Assembly (NCBI RefSeq): GCF_014204515.1
Contig: NZ_JACHLI010000017.1
Location: 62,001-126,000, forward strand
Source of the DNA: Pseudomonas nitroreducens
GTDB taxonomy: Bacteria; Pseudomonadota; Gammaproteobacteria; Pseudomonadales; Pseudomonadaceae
Length of the DNA stretch: 64,000 nt
Reading direction: 5' to 3'
This document shows, one piece after another, positions 16,127-24,383 of the stretch. The position numbers and the translations under genes were made by a program. A model generated the notes under the pieces. The model saw only the letters and a list, made by a program, of their open reading frames with translations. It did not search any database and was not told the origin of the DNA. How positions within the stretch are numbered: position 1 is the stretch's first letter; each line of letters opens with the position of its first letter.

Positions 16127-16216
16127 CAAGGGTCTCTCGCACAAGGCGCTGCAGACTTGTCCTACGTCAGCCACTCAGCCAAGCTGCGGAAATTGCCGAT
16201 GCTTCGGAGAATACCC

Positions 16217-16675
16217 ATGCACCGCTTCCTTCTACTGGCCGCCCTGTCTCTCGCCAGCCTGTCCCCCGCCAGCTGGGCCGACGGCATGCCCGAGGCTCCC
16301 TCGGCGCCGCCCGCACCGTCCACGCCGCCGCCCAGCACGCCCGGCTCCTGGCCGATGCCCGATGCCCAGCCGGTGTCCTACGCCGTGCTGATCGTCAGCC
16401 GCGAGCGGGTCGACACCGGCACTGCCTGCGACATCGACCTCTTCGTGCAGGACCAGAAGGTCTCGCGCCTGCAACCCGAGGGCGAGGTCGCCCTCAACCT
16501 GCCGCCGGGCGAGGTCTCGCTGCGCCTGCAGACCGCCAACTCCGGCCTGTGCCGCAGCGGGATCGAACCGCTGCGTGCGCAGTCGGTCCAGTTGCACGCT
16601 GGCGAAGTGCGCAAGTTCCGCATCGCCAACAGCGAGAGCGGCCTGTACCTGATGCCGGTGGCCAGCGGCAGTTGA
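16217..16675 (+). CDS. Exported protein of unknown function within the copper module
   Basis: A 152-residue predicted periplasmic protein. Signal peptide MHRFLLLAALSLASLSPASWA, a Pro/Ser-rich linker (APSAPPAPSTPPPSTPG), then a compact beta-rich domain (SYAVLIVSRERVDTGTACDIDLFVQDQKVSRLQPEGEVAL...) with two cysteines (TACDID and GLCRSG) that could pair. It looks like a small immunoglobulin-like or PEGA-like fold, but I do not recognise the family. It lies between the two CueR operators, reading toward copA, but neither operator is placed to drive it. No metal-ligand cluster is visible. Function unknown. Confidence 0.6.
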   Translation: MHRFLLLAALSLASLSPASWADGMPEAPSAPPAPSTPPPSTPGSWPMPDAQPVSYAVLIVSRERVDTGTACDIDLFVQDQKVSRLQPEGEVALNLPPGEVSLRLQTANSGLCRSGIEPLRAQSVQLHAGEVRKFRIANSESGLYLMPVASGS

Positions 16676-16706
16676 CCTGCGGCAAGAGGACAACACACGA
16701 GGGTTG

Positions 16707-16727
16707 ACCTTGCCCTCGTGTCAAGGT
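16707..16727 (+). promoter_or_regulatory. CueR-type operator/promoter for copA
   Basis: ACCTTGCC-N5-GTCAAGGT, one mismatch from a perfect palindrome. The -35 is TTGACC at 16704-16709 and the -10 is near GATGCT at 16729-16734, giving a 19-bp spacer. It is 35 bp from the copA start. Confidence 0.87.
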
Positions 16728-16761
16728 TGATGCTAGCGGGGAACTTCAGGGAGAAAGCCCC

Positions 16762-19167
16762 ATGAGCAGCGCCAACCCCATCGAACTCGACCTGCCCGTC
16801 TCCGGGATGACCTGCGCCAGCTGCGCCGGCCGGGTCGAGCGCGCCCTGCGCAAGGTCCCCGGCGTGCAGGACGCCAGCGTCAACCTCGCCAGCGAACAGG
16901 CCCGCGTGCAGCTTGCCGCGCCTTCCGGCGGCGAGACCCTGCCGGCATTGGTCGCCGCCGTCGAACAGGCGGGCTATCAGGTGCCAGCCCACAGCCTGGA
17001 ACTGAGCATCGAAGGCATGACCTGCGCCAGCTGCGTGGGCCGGGTCGAACGTGCGCTGAACAAGATTCCCGGCGTGCGCTCGGCCAGCGTCAACCTCGCC
17101 AGCGAACGGGCCCACGTCGAACTGCTCGGCGCGGTGGACGCCGCTACGCTGATCGCCGCCGTCGACAAGGCCGGCTATAAAGCCAAGCCCATCGAGTCCG
17201 ACCAGCCCGCCGTGGACCCGGCCGTGGCCCGCCTGGCACGCGAGCGCTGGTGGCTGGCCGCCGCCATCCTGCTGTCCCTGCCGCTGGTGCTGCCGATGGT
17301 GGGCGACTGGTTCGGCCAGCACTGGATGCTGCCGGCCTGGGCGCAGTTCCTCCTCGCCACACCCGTGCAATTCCTTATCGGCGCGCGTTTCTATGTCTCC
17401 GCCTACAAGGCCGTGCGCGCCCGCAGCGGCAACATGGACCTGCTGGTCGCCCTCGGCACCAGCGCCGGCTACGGCCTGAGCCTGTACCTCTGGTACGCCG
17501 CCGCGCCCGGACAGATGCCGCACCTGTACTTCGAAGCCAGCGCCGTGGTCATCACCCTGATCCTGCTCGGCAAATACCTGGAAAGCCGTGCCAAGCGCCA
17601 GACTGCGGCGGCCATCCGCGCCCTCGAAGCCCTGCGCCCAGAGCGCGCCACCCGAGTGCGTGACGGCATTGAGGAAGACGTTGCCATCGCCGAACTGCGC
17701 CTGGGAGACGAAGTGCTGGTACGCCCTGGCGAACGCTTCCCGGTGGACGGCGAAGTGCTCGCCGGCATCAGCCAGGCCGATGAAGCCCTGATCACCGGCG
17801 AAAGCCTGCCGGTGCCCAAGGATGTCGGCGACCCGGTCACCGGCGGCGCCATCAACGGCCAAGGCGTGCTACGCGTGAAGACCACCGCGCTGGGTGGCGA
17901 GACCGTGCTGGCCCGCATCATCCGCCTGGTGGAAGACGCCCAGGCGGCGAAAGCGCCGATCCAGAAGCTGGTGGACAAGGTCAGCAACGTGTTCGTCCCG
18001 GTGGTGATCGGCATCGCCCTGCTGACCCTGGTTGGCTGGCTGCTCGCCGGTGCCGGCTGGGAGCAGGCACTGATCAACGCCGTGGCCGTGCTGGTCATCG
18101 CCTGCCCCTGTGCGCTGGGCCTCGCCACCCCGACGGCGATCATGGCCGGTACCGGTGTGGCGGCGAAACACGGCATCCTGATCAAGGATGCCGAAGCCCT
18201 GGAGGTCGCCCACGACGTCACCGCCGTGGCCTTCGACAAGACTGGCACCCTCACCTGGGGCCAGCCGCGCATCACCAATCTCGCGGCGGATGGCGACGAG
18301 AACCTGGCCCTCGCCCTGGCCGGCGCCCTGCAACGCGGCAGCGAACACCCGCTGGCCCGCGCCGTGCTCGACGCCTGCGCCGAGCGCAGCCTCAACCCGG
18401 CCGCCGCCGAAGCCACCCAGGCCCTGACCGGCCGCGGCATCCAGGGCCGCATCGACGGACGCCTGCTGGCCCTGGGCAACCGCCGCCTGCTCGACGAAGC
18501 CCAGCTGCAGCCGGGCACGCTGGCCGAATCGGCAAGGAAATGGGAAGCCGAAGGGCGCACCCTGTCCTGGCTTATAGAGCGTGAACCACAAGCCCGCGTG
18601 ATCGCCCTGTTCGCCTTCGGCGACAGCCTCAAGGAAGGCGCGAAAACCGCCATCGACGCCCTGCGCGAACGCGGCATCGCCAGCCACCTGATCACCGGCG
18701 ACAACCGCGGCAGCGCCAAGGTGGTCGCCGACGCCCTTGGGCTGGACGACGTGCACGCCGAAGTGCTGCCCGGCGACAAGGCCGCCGTGGTCGGCGCGCT
18801 GCGCCAGGAAGGCAAGGTGGTGGCGATGGTCGGCGACGGCATCAACGACGCTCCGGCCCTGGCCGCGGCGGATGTGGGCATCGCCATGGGCGGCGGTACC
18901 GACGTCGCCATGCACGCCGCCGGCATCACCCTGATGCGCGGCGACCCGCGACTGGTCCCGGCGGCGCTGGACATCTCCCGGCGCACCTACGCGAAGATCC
19001 GCCAGAACCTGTTCTGGGCCTTCATCTACAACCTGGTGGGCATCCCGCTGGCCGCCTTCGGCCTGCTCAACCCCATGGTCGCCGGCGCGGCGATGGCCGC
19101 CTCCAGCGTCAGCGTGGTGAGCAACGCCCTGTTGCTCAAGCGCTGGAAACCCCGCGATCATCAGTAA
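16762..19167 (+). CDS. copA: Cu(I)-exporting P1B-type ATPase CopA
   Basis: An 801-residue inner-membrane ATPase that pumps Cu(I) to the periplasm. Two N-terminal HMA domains carry MTCASCAGR (C18/C21) and MTCASCVGR (C88/C91). Eight membrane helices follow, with the transport motif CPC at 448-450 (VIACPCALGLATPTA). The actuator TGE lies in DEALITGESLPV, the phosphorylation site D492 is in FDKTGTLTWG, and the hinge is MVGDGINDAPALAAADVG. Length and order are those of bacterial CopA/CueA. It is transcribed from the CueR-type promoter at 16707 and followed after 50 bp by cueR. Confidence 0.96.
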   Translation: MSSANPIELDLPVSGMTCASCAGRVERALRKVPGVQDASVNLASEQARVQLAAPSGGETLPALVAAVEQAGYQVPAHSLELSIEGMTCASCVGRVERALNKIPGVRSASVNLASERAHVELLGAVDAATLIAAVDKAGYKAKPIESDQPAVDPAVARLARERWWLAAAILLSLPLVLPMVGDWFGQHWMLPAWAQFLLATPVQFLIGARFYVSAYKAVRARSGNMDLLVALGTSAGYGLSLYLWYAAAPGQMPHLYFEASAVVITLILLGKYLESRAKRQTAAAIRALEALRPERATRVRDGIEEDVAIAELRLGDEVLVRPGERFPVDGEVLAGISQADEALITGESLPVPKDVGDPVTGGAINGQGVLRVKTTALGGETVLARIIRLVEDAQAAKAPIQKLVDKVSNVFVPVVIGIALLTLVGWLLAGAGWEQALINAVAVLVIACPCALGLATPTAIMAGTGVAAKHGILIKDAEALEVAHDVTAVAFDKTGTLTWGQPRITNLAADGDENLALALAGALQRGSEHPLARAVLDACAERSLNPAAAEATQALTGRGIQGRIDGRLLALGNRRLLDEAQLQPGTLAESARKWEAEGRTLSWLIEREPQARVIALFAFGDSLKEGAKTAIDALRERGIASHLITGDNRGSAKVVADALGLDDVHAEVLPGDKAAVVGALRQEGKVVAMVGDGINDAPALAAADVGIAMGGGTDVAMHAAGITLMRGDPRLVPAALDISRRTYAKIRQNLFWAFIYNLVGIPLAAFGLLNPMVAGAAMAASSVSVVSNALLLKRWKPRDHQ

Positions 19168-19173
19168 GACAGG

Positions 19174-19197
19174 CGCCTCCGTCGAAAGCCGGAGGCG
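19174..19197 (+). terminator. Hairpin between copA and cueR
   Basis: CGCCTCCG/CGGAGGCG stem with an 8-nt loop right after the copA stop. The downstream sequence GTTCGTTC is only weakly T-rich, so partial termination that lowers cueR relative to copA is the likely effect. Confidence 0.5.
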
Positions 19198-19217
19198 TTC
19201 GTTCAGGAGCAATCGAC

Positions 19218-19619
19218 ATGAACATCGGCGAAGCGGCAAAGAAGAGCGGCCTGACCGCGAAGATGATCCGCTACTACGAATCCATCGGCCTGCTCGCCCC
19301 CGCCGGCCGCAGCGCCAGCGGCTACCGCCACTACAGCGAACAGGACCTGCACACCCTGGCCTTCATCCGCCGCTCGCGGGACTTCGGCTTCTCCCTGGAG
19401 GAAGTCGGCCAGTTGCTCGCCCTCTGGCAGGACCGCGCCCGCGCCAGCGCCGACGTGAAAGCGCTGGCCCCCCGCCACATCGACGAGCTGAACCGCAAGA
19501 TCGCCGAGCTCAGCAGCCTGCGCGACACCCTGCAGGAGCTGAGCGACCACTGCCAGGGCGACCACCGGCCGGACTGCCCGATCCTCAAGGACCTGGAATC
19601 GGGGAAGTGCTGCCACTGA
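19218..19619 (+). CDS. cueR: Copper-sensing MerR-family activator CueR
   Basis: A 133-residue MerR-family regulator. It has a winged helix (MNIGEAAKKSGLTAKMIRYYESIGLLAPAGRS), a dimerisation helix (about 80-108), and a C-terminal Cu(I)-binding loop with C112 and C120 (HCQGDHRPDCP). Both cysteines fall at the positions of E. coli CueR. The tail ends in CCH, adding extra thiols seen in some homologues. It binds the two operators at 16106 and 16707 by inference from consensus and context. It lies 50 bp downstream of copA and is probably partly cotranscribed. Confidence 0.93.
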   Translation: MNIGEAAKKSGLTAKMIRYYESIGLLAPAGRSASGYRHYSEQDLHTLAFIRRSRDFGFSLEEVGQLLALWQDRARASADVKALAPRHIDELNRKIAELSSLRDTLQELSDHCQGDHRPDCPILKDLESGKCCH

Positions 19620-19629
19620 CCCGTTTTTT

Positions 19630-19653
19630 GTAGGAGCGAGCTTGCTCGCGAAC
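19630..19653. repeat. GTAGGAGCGAGCTTGCTCGCG repeat unit
   Basis: A short palindromic unit (GAGCGAGC...GCTCGC) directly after cueR, preceded by a T-run. It is a member of the family found also at 5792, 20370, 38241 and 63379. Confidence 0.8.
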
Positions 19654-19744
19654 GAATCTCCCCGCGACCACGGCGCTCGCCAGCCTGGCTGAGGATTATT
19701 CAGACAGCGTCTGGTGTTCCGTCCGATATCTGGCTGGCCGCCTC

Positions 19745-19771
19745 GATTGGTAGCATAATCTGATACCAATC
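19745..19771 (+). promoter_or_regulatory. hicAB operator over the -10 element
   Basis: A perfect inverted repeat GATTGGTA-N11-TACCAATC, 14 bp upstream of hicA. The 11-bp spacer contains CATAAT (19754-19759), a good -10 hexamer. A repressor bound here would cover the promoter. HicB, with its ribbon-helix-helix tail, is the natural candidate. Confidence 0.7.
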
Positions 19772-19784
19772 ACCGGAGCACAGG

Positions 19785-20039
19785 ATGAATGCCCGGCATC
19801 GCCGGACGCTGGAGCTGATCTTCTCCCTCCCCGTCCCGACTTCACTGGAATGGCTGCGTATCGAGTCGCTGTTGGTCGCCCTCGGCGCTCAGTTGATCGA
19901 AGGCAACGGTTCGCGAGTGCGTTTCGAACTGAATGGCACCATCGCCACCTTCCATCGCCCGCATCCAGCCAAGGAAGCCAAGCCCTACCAGGTGCGCGAT
20001 GCGCGCAGCATGCTCGAACAGGCAGGAATCCAGCCATGA
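19785..20039 (+). CDS. hicA: HicA-family toxin (mRNA interferase)
   Basis: An 84-residue HicA toxin. The double-stranded-RNA-binding-like fold is seen in LLVALGAQLIEGNGSRVRFELNG, followed by the signature ATFHRPHPAKEAKPYQV containing the catalytic histidine (about H57). It cleaves mRNA in the cytoplasm unless bound by HicB. It is slightly longer at the N-terminus than the 55-65 residue E. coli type. A good AGGA precedes the ATG. Its stop overlaps the hicB start by 4 bp (ATGA), implying translational coupling. Confidence 0.9.
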   Translation: MNARHRRTLELIFSLPVPTSLEWLRIESLLVALGAQLIEGNGSRVRFELNGTIATFHRPHPAKEAKPYQVRDARSMLEQAGIQP

Positions 20040-20362
20040 CGCCCATGAAGTACCAAGGTTATGCCGCCCGCATCGAATACAGCGACGACGACGGGCTGTT
20101 CATCGGCCATGTCGCCGGCATCCGCGACGTGATCGGATTCCACGGTGAATCGGTCAGCGAGTTGCGCAGGGCGTTCGAAGAAGCAGTGGATGACTACCTG
20201 GCGACCTGCGTGAAACTCGGCCGCGAACCGCAGCGACCGTTCTCCGGCAAGCTCAGCCTGCGCCTCGATCCGCACCTGCATGCGCAGGTGGCGATCAAGG
20301 CCGAGCTGAGCAACCAGAGCATCAACCAGTGGGTCGTCGACCGCCTCGGCGAAGCGGTCTGA
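20036..20362 (+). CDS. hicB: HicB-family antitoxin
   Basis: A 108-residue antitoxin. The N-terminal RNase-H-like HicB domain (YQGYAARIEYSDDDGLFIGHVAGIRDVIGFHGESVSELRRAFEEAVDDYL) neutralises HicA. The C-terminal ribbon-helix-helix domain (GKLSLRLDPHLHAQVAIKAELSNQSINQWVVDRL, about 71-104) binds DNA. The DNA-binding end suggests autoregulation through the palindrome at 19745-19771. The start could be the ATG at 20036 or the one at 20045. Confidence 0.92.
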   Translation: MTPMKYQGYAARIEYSDDDGLFIGHVAGIRDVIGFHGESVSELRRAFEEAVDDYLATCVKLGREPQRPFSGKLSLRLDPHLHAQVAIKAELSNQSINQWVVDRLGEAV

Positions 20363-20369
20363 TGCATTT

Positions 20370-20393
20370 GCAGGAGCGAGCTTGCTCGCGAAC
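20370..20393. repeat. CAGGAGCGAGCTTGCTCGCGA repeat unit
   Basis: A member of the same palindromic family as 19630-19653. The two copies flank the hicAB module in the same orientation, about 740 bp apart. Confidence 0.8.
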
Positions 20394-20445
20394 CAACTTC
20401 CCGGCAGCGCCGTTGCTGAACAATCTCGCTCCGACAGGTAAATCC

Positions 20446-21336
20446 TCAGCCTTGCGCGCTGGCCACGGCGCGACGACGCCAGAGCGAAGCTGGCAGCACC
20501 GTTACGGCAAGGCCAACGAAGACCAGTACGCAGGCCATCCAGTCCTGGGTGGTGAGGTCTTCGCCGAGGAACAGCCAGCCCGACAGCAGGCCGGACACCG
20601 GCACGGCCAGGGCAAACGGCGTGACTTGGCTGGCCGGGTAGCGGCGTAGCAGGAAGCTCCACAGACCGAAGCCGACGGTGGTGGCAAGGAAGGCGATGTA
20701 GAGCAGCGCGCCCGCGCCGGTCCAGTTGATATTGAGCACGGCGTGCTCGATGGCTTGCGGGCCTTCGAAGATCCACGACAGGATCAGCAGCGGCAGCGGC
20801 GGTATCAGGCTGACCCAGCTGATCAGGCGCAGCATGTCGGTCGCCCCGGAGCGCTTGGTGGCGATGTTGGAGAAGGCCCAGGCCAACGCGGCGGCGATCA
20901 CCAGCAGGAAGGCCACCAGGCTGTCGCCCAGGGGGCGTTCCAGGCCGATCAGCAGCAGCCCACCAGCGGCCAGCGCCAGGCCGATCAGTGCGCGCGGGCT
21001 GGGGCGCTCGCCGAGGAACGCCGCGGCGATCAGCACGGTGAAGAACACCTGGCTCTGCAGGACCAGCGACGACAGCCCGGCGGGCATGCCGATGTGCATG
21101 CCGACGAACAGCAGGCCGAACTTGACCACGCCCAACAGCACGCCGATCTGCACGATGCGCCAGAACGGCGCCGGCAGCGGACCGCGCAGGAAGATCAACG
21201 GCAGCGCCGCCAGGGCGAAGCGCAGCGCGCAGAACAGCAGCGGCGGGAAGTCGTGCAGGCCTACCTTGATCACGACGAAGTTGACACCCCAGATCAGGGT
21301 GACCAGCAAGGCGAGGAGAACATGGCGGAGGGGCAT
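20446..21336 (-). CDS. EamA-family (DMT) metabolite exporter
   Basis: A 296-residue inner-membrane protein with ten predicted helices in two EamA repeats. Repeat 1 starts LLALLVTLIWGVNFVVIKVGL and repeat 2 starts AFLLVIAAALAWAFSNIATKRSG. The typical GLERP loop and terminal GWLFLGEDLTTQDWMA are present. EamA proteins export amino acids such as cysteine or O-acetylserine, but the substrate here is unknown. Start ATG at 21336. No partner genes in the operon. Confidence 0.87.
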   Translation of the reverse strand: MPLRHVLLALLVTLIWGVNFVVIKVGLHDFPPLLFCALRFALAALPLIFLRGPLPAPFWRIVQIGVLLGVVKFGLLFVGMHIGMPAGLSSLVLQSQVFFTVLIAAAFLGERPSPRALIGLALAAGGLLLIGLERPLGDSLVAFLLVIAAALAWAFSNIATKRSGATDMLRLISWVSLIPPLPLLILSWIFEGPQAIEHAVLNINWTGAGALLYIAFLATTVGFGLWSFLLRRYPASQVTPFALAVPVSGLLSGWLFLGEDLTTQDWMACVLVFVGLAVTVLPASLWRRRAVASAQG

Positions 21337-21467
21337 GGCAGAGCGCTCGGGGTGGGATCAGGCAAAACTAACAGGCCACGTCTGAAATGTATGGATACAG
21401 TTGTGGGCTTACAGTTTTTTCGCAGGATCGAACGGCAATCCAGCCCAAGACAAAGAAGGAACCGTTC

Positions 21468-21548
21468 GTAGGATGGCCTGGAGCGCAGCGATACCCATCA
21501 ATCCCGGCGAACGACAGCATGGGTATCGCTGCGCTCCACCCATCCTAC
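21468..21548. repeat. GTAGGATGG...CCATCCTAC inverted-pair repeat, copy 1
   Basis: Two inverted units, each reading about GTAGGATGGGTGGAGCGCAG then CGATACCCAT, face each other across about 20 bp. They form a long imperfect hairpin. Further copies are at 56787-56866 and 59323-59405. Confidence 0.88.
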
Positions 21549-21582
21549 GCAGTGCGAGACGGTTACATCGGCGAAATGGTTT

Positions 21583-22155
21583 TCACAGAGATTCGATGCG
21601 CAGCTTCGGCCAGCGCGCCTGCCAGTTCTTGGCGGCGATACGCTCACGGTAGATGTGCGGCTTGGCGCGGAAGTGTTCGGTCGGGCGGACGCGCTGCTCC
21701 AAGATGTCCGAGATGCCCAGCGGGGCCAGCAACTCCAGCGAGTCACCCCGCAGACGCAGCGCCACTGCGGTGCAGACCTCCGGCCAGTGGCACATTGCAT
21801 CCGCGCATTCCCGGTAGGGCGAATCACCGTTACGCACGTGCATTCGCGCCTGGTTGCGCACCGACCAGGGCGCGTCGGGGCAAACTTCCAGCAGCTTTCG
21901 CTCCCAGGCGTAATCCGCCTCGGGCTCCAGGCATTCGGCCTCGAAGTAGAGCACGTCGATATCGCTGAGCGGCGTGGGTTCGTCGTGGCCATGCAAGGCA
22001 TCCCACACCGCATTGCGCACGAACCCGGCGGCGACCCAGGCGCCTGACGGGCCGTGATCACGTACGACACGCAACAGATGCAGGCGTTCGGCTTGCCCGG
22101 CGATCAGAGCGAGCAGCTCTGATTCGCCGGGCAATCGGCTCAGGCCTGTTCCCAC
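21583..22155 (-). CDS. Nucleotidyltransferase-like protein (DUF925 type)
   Basis: A 190-residue protein. It has the segments AAGFVRNAVWDALHGH and LSDIDVLYFE, the latter matching the 'DxD' metal-binding strand of nucleotidyltransferase-fold proteins, and a C-terminal PHIYRERIAAKNWQARWPKL. This fits the DUF925 family; activity and substrate are unknown. The predicted start is a GTG at 22155 inside the 3' end of the RIO-kinase gene (16-bp overlap), implying cotranscription. No ATG lies near the family start. Confidence 0.75.
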   Translation of the reverse strand: MGTGLSRLPGESELLALIAGQAERLHLLRVVRDHGPSGAWVAAGFVRNAVWDALHGHDEPTPLSDIDVLYFEAECLEPEADYAWERKLLEVCPDAPWSVRNQARMHVRNGDSPYRECADAMCHWPEVCTAVALRLRGDSLELLAPLGISDILEQRVRPTEHFRAKPHIYRERIAAKNWQARWPKLRIESL

Positions 22156-23036
22156 GGCGGGGGCGGTGGCTCGTCGCGCGGCTGGGGAGCGTCCTGGGCG
22201 GCACGGCCGGCCTCGCGGCGCTCCTGTTCGCGCATGGCCTCGGCGATTTCACGCAGCACCGAGTCGACATCGGCCTCGTCTTCCGGATCATCGAAATGCC
22301 CGGTCAGCGGAGTGTCCGGCTGCAGCTTGCCGTCCTCGTAGAGGGCCCACATTTCCTTGGCATAGTGCGTGTACTTGAGCTCCGGGGCGAAGCGGCCGAA
22401 GTAGGCGGCCATGTTGCCCACGTCGCGCTCCAGCATGCGGAAGGCGTGGTTGTTGCCGGCGGCGTCCACCGCCTGCGGCAGGTCGATGATTACCGGGCCG
22501 TCAGGGCCGACCAGCACGTTGAATTCCGACAGGTCGCCGTGCACGAGGCCCGCGCAGAGCATCATGACGATCTGGCGGATGAGGAATTCGTGGAAGTCGC
22601 GGGCGATGTCCGCTTCCATCTCCACATCATTCAGGCGCGGCGCGGCGTCGCCGTCTTCATCGGCGACCATTTCCATCAACAGCACGCCGTCGAGGAAATC
22701 GTAGGGCTTGGGCACCCGCACGCCGGCATTGGCCAGGCGGAACAGTGCGGCGACCTCGGCGTTCTGCCAGGCGTCCTCCTGCTCCTTGCGACCGTACTTG
22801 GTGCCCTTGGCCATGGCGCGGGCCTGGCGGCTGTTGCGTACCTTGCGGCCTTCCTGGTATTCGGCGGCCCGGCGGAAGCTGCGCTTGTTGGCTTCCTTGT
22901 AGACCTTGGCGCAGCGCAGCTCGGTGCCGCAGCGCACCACGTAGACCGCTGCTTCCTTGCCGCTCATCAGCGGGCGCAATACTTCATCGATCAGGCCGTC
23001 TTCGATCAACGGCTCTAGGCGTTTCGGGGTCTTCAT
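22140..23036 (-). CDS. RIO1-type protein serine kinase
   Basis: A 298-residue atypical protein kinase of the RIO family. The N-lobe SGKEAAVYVV with the ATP lysine in LRCAKVYKE (about K44), the catalytic loop LVHGDLSEFNVL (166-175) and metal-binding IIDLPQAVD (D185) are all intact. An acidic/proline-rich tail (PQPRDEPPPPPWEQA) follows. Bacterial RIO kinases are little studied and their substrate is unknown. The gene overlaps the nucleotidyltransferase-like gene downstream by 16 bp. Start ATG at 23036. Confidence 0.88.
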   Translation of the reverse strand: MKTPKRLEPLIEDGLIDEVLRPLMSGKEAAVYVVRCGTELRCAKVYKEANKRSFRRAAEYQEGRKVRNSRQARAMAKGTKYGRKEQEDAWQNAEVAALFRLANAGVRVPKPYDFLDGVLLMEMVADEDGDAAPRLNDVEMEADIARDFHEFLIRQIVMMLCAGLVHGDLSEFNVLVGPDGPVIIDLPQAVDAAGNNHAFRMLERDVGNMAAYFGRFAPELKYTHYAKEMWALYEDGKLQPDTPLTGHFDDPEDEADVDSVLREIAEAMREQERREAGRAAQDAPQPRDEPPPPPWEQA

Positions 23037-23108
23037 CAGGTTTCCTGGCGTACCTCTCTGGGGCGCTGCGCTCCTTATACGGCAAAGCTGCCCAAGCGCC
23101 CAGTGCGA

Positions 23109-24290
23109 TCAGGGTTCGGGGGGCGTCAACTCGATACTTTCGGTGACGGCGTCTTCCAGCCGCTGCAGTTCCAGGCCCAGCGCCTCGTCGCTGTCGGCGT
23201 AGCGCTGGGCGATGCTGGCAAAGCCTTCGGCCGCCTCGCCGAAGGCTTCCACCAGGCGCGGGTCGAACTGGCTGCCGGCGCCGGCCTTGATCTGCGCCGC
23301 CGCTTCCTCAGGCGTCTGCGAGGCGCGATAGGCATGGCGGCAGGTCAGTTCGTCGTAGCAATCGATCAGCGCCAGCATCCGCGCGCCCAGCGGGATGCGG
23401 TCGCCGGCCAGGCCTTCGGGGAAGCCGCTGCCATCCCAGTGTTCATGGTGGCTGTAGGCGATTTCCTTGGCGTAGCGCAGGAATTCCGCCGGCGAGCCCA
23501 GCTTGCGCTCGGCCGCGGCCAGGGCATCGCGGCCGACCGTGGTGTGGTTTTCCAGGATCAGCCGGTCGGCTTCTTCCAGTTGGCCGGGGCTGTGCAGGAT
23601 GCGGTCGGGCACGGCGACCTTGCCGATGTCGTGCAGCTGCGCCGAGCGCACCAGCAGCTCGATGTTCTCCACCGACAGCTCGGCGGCGAACTCGCTCTGC
23701 AGCGCCAGGGTGGTACCGAGCAGGCGCATGTAGTGCTCGATGCGCACCAGGTGGTTGCTGTGCGGGTTGTCGCGCAGGTCGCAGAGGGTCGCCATGGCTT
23801 CCAGGGTGGCATCCTGGATCGCCTGCAGCTCGCGGGAGCGGCGGCGCACCTCCAGCTCCAGGTACTCGCTCTTGTCGCGCAGGAAGTCGGCGTTGGCCTT
23901 GAGGTTCAGGTGGGCGCGGATGCGCGCCAGGGTCACCGGCGGGCTGATCGGCTTGGTCAGGTAGTCCACCGCGCCCAGGTCCAGGCCCTTCTGCTCGTCG
24001 CTGGCGTTGACCATGCCGGTGAGGAAGATCACCGGAATGTCGCGGGTCAGCGGGTCAGCCTTGAGCTGGCGGCAGACCTCGTAGCCGTCCATCTCTGGCA
24101 TCATGATGTCGAGCAGCACCAGGTCCGGCCGCGGATCGCCCTGCACCAGGCGCAGCGCCTTGGCACCGCTGGAGGCGACGCGCACCTGGTAGCGGTCCAT
24201 CAGCAGCTCGCTCATGAGCATCAGGTTGTCCGGCTGATCGTCCACCACCAGGATGGTTTCCTGCTCCGGCCGGTCCAGCATGCTATCCAT
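23109..24290 (-). CDS. Response regulator with HD-GYP domain (c-di-GMP phosphodiesterase)
   Basis: A 393-residue cytoplasmic response regulator. The receiver is at residues 1-125 with phospho-acceptor D61 (LVLLDIMMPEMDGYEV) and K113. A coiled linker (about 130-165) and an HD-GYP domain follow. The HD pair is at 220-221 (LHDIGKVAVPD), and HHE at 281-283 leads to DGSGFPEGLAGDRIP. The third GYP residue pair reads GFP in place of GYP, a conservative change. It should hydrolyse cyclic-di-GMP when phosphorylated. It lies 93 bp after the sensor kinase gene, its likely partner. Confidence 0.9.
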   Translation of the reverse strand: MDSMLDRPEQETILVVDDQPDNLMLMSELLMDRYQVRVASSGAKALRLVQGDPRPDLVLLDIMMPEMDGYEVCRQLKADPLTRDIPVIFLTGMVNASDEQKGLDLGAVDYLTKPISPPVTLARIRAHLNLKANADFLRDKSEYLELEVRRRSRELQAIQDATLEAMATLCDLRDNPHSNHLVRIEHYMRLLGTTLALQSEFAAELSVENIELLVRSAQLHDIGKVAVPDRILHSPGQLEEADRLILENHTTVGRDALAAAERKLGSPAEFLRYAKEIAYSHHEHWDGSGFPEGLAGDRIPLGARMLALIDCYDELTCRHAYRASQTPEEAAAQIKAGAGSQFDPRLVEAFGEAAEGFASIAQRYADSDEALGLELQRLEDAVTESIELTPPEP

Positions 24291-24383
24291 CGCACCCCCT
24301 CACATCGATCAGATTCGTGTCATGGCATGGGTGATCGGACCTCTGCCCGACGCACGCGTTCCTGCCTGGACTTCATTGGCGGC

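Noticed and set aside
19630..20393. hicAB as a transposon flanked by repeats
   Set aside because: The flanking units are common chromosomal palindromic repeats; no transposase or target duplication seen. Kept only as a speculative note in the findings.
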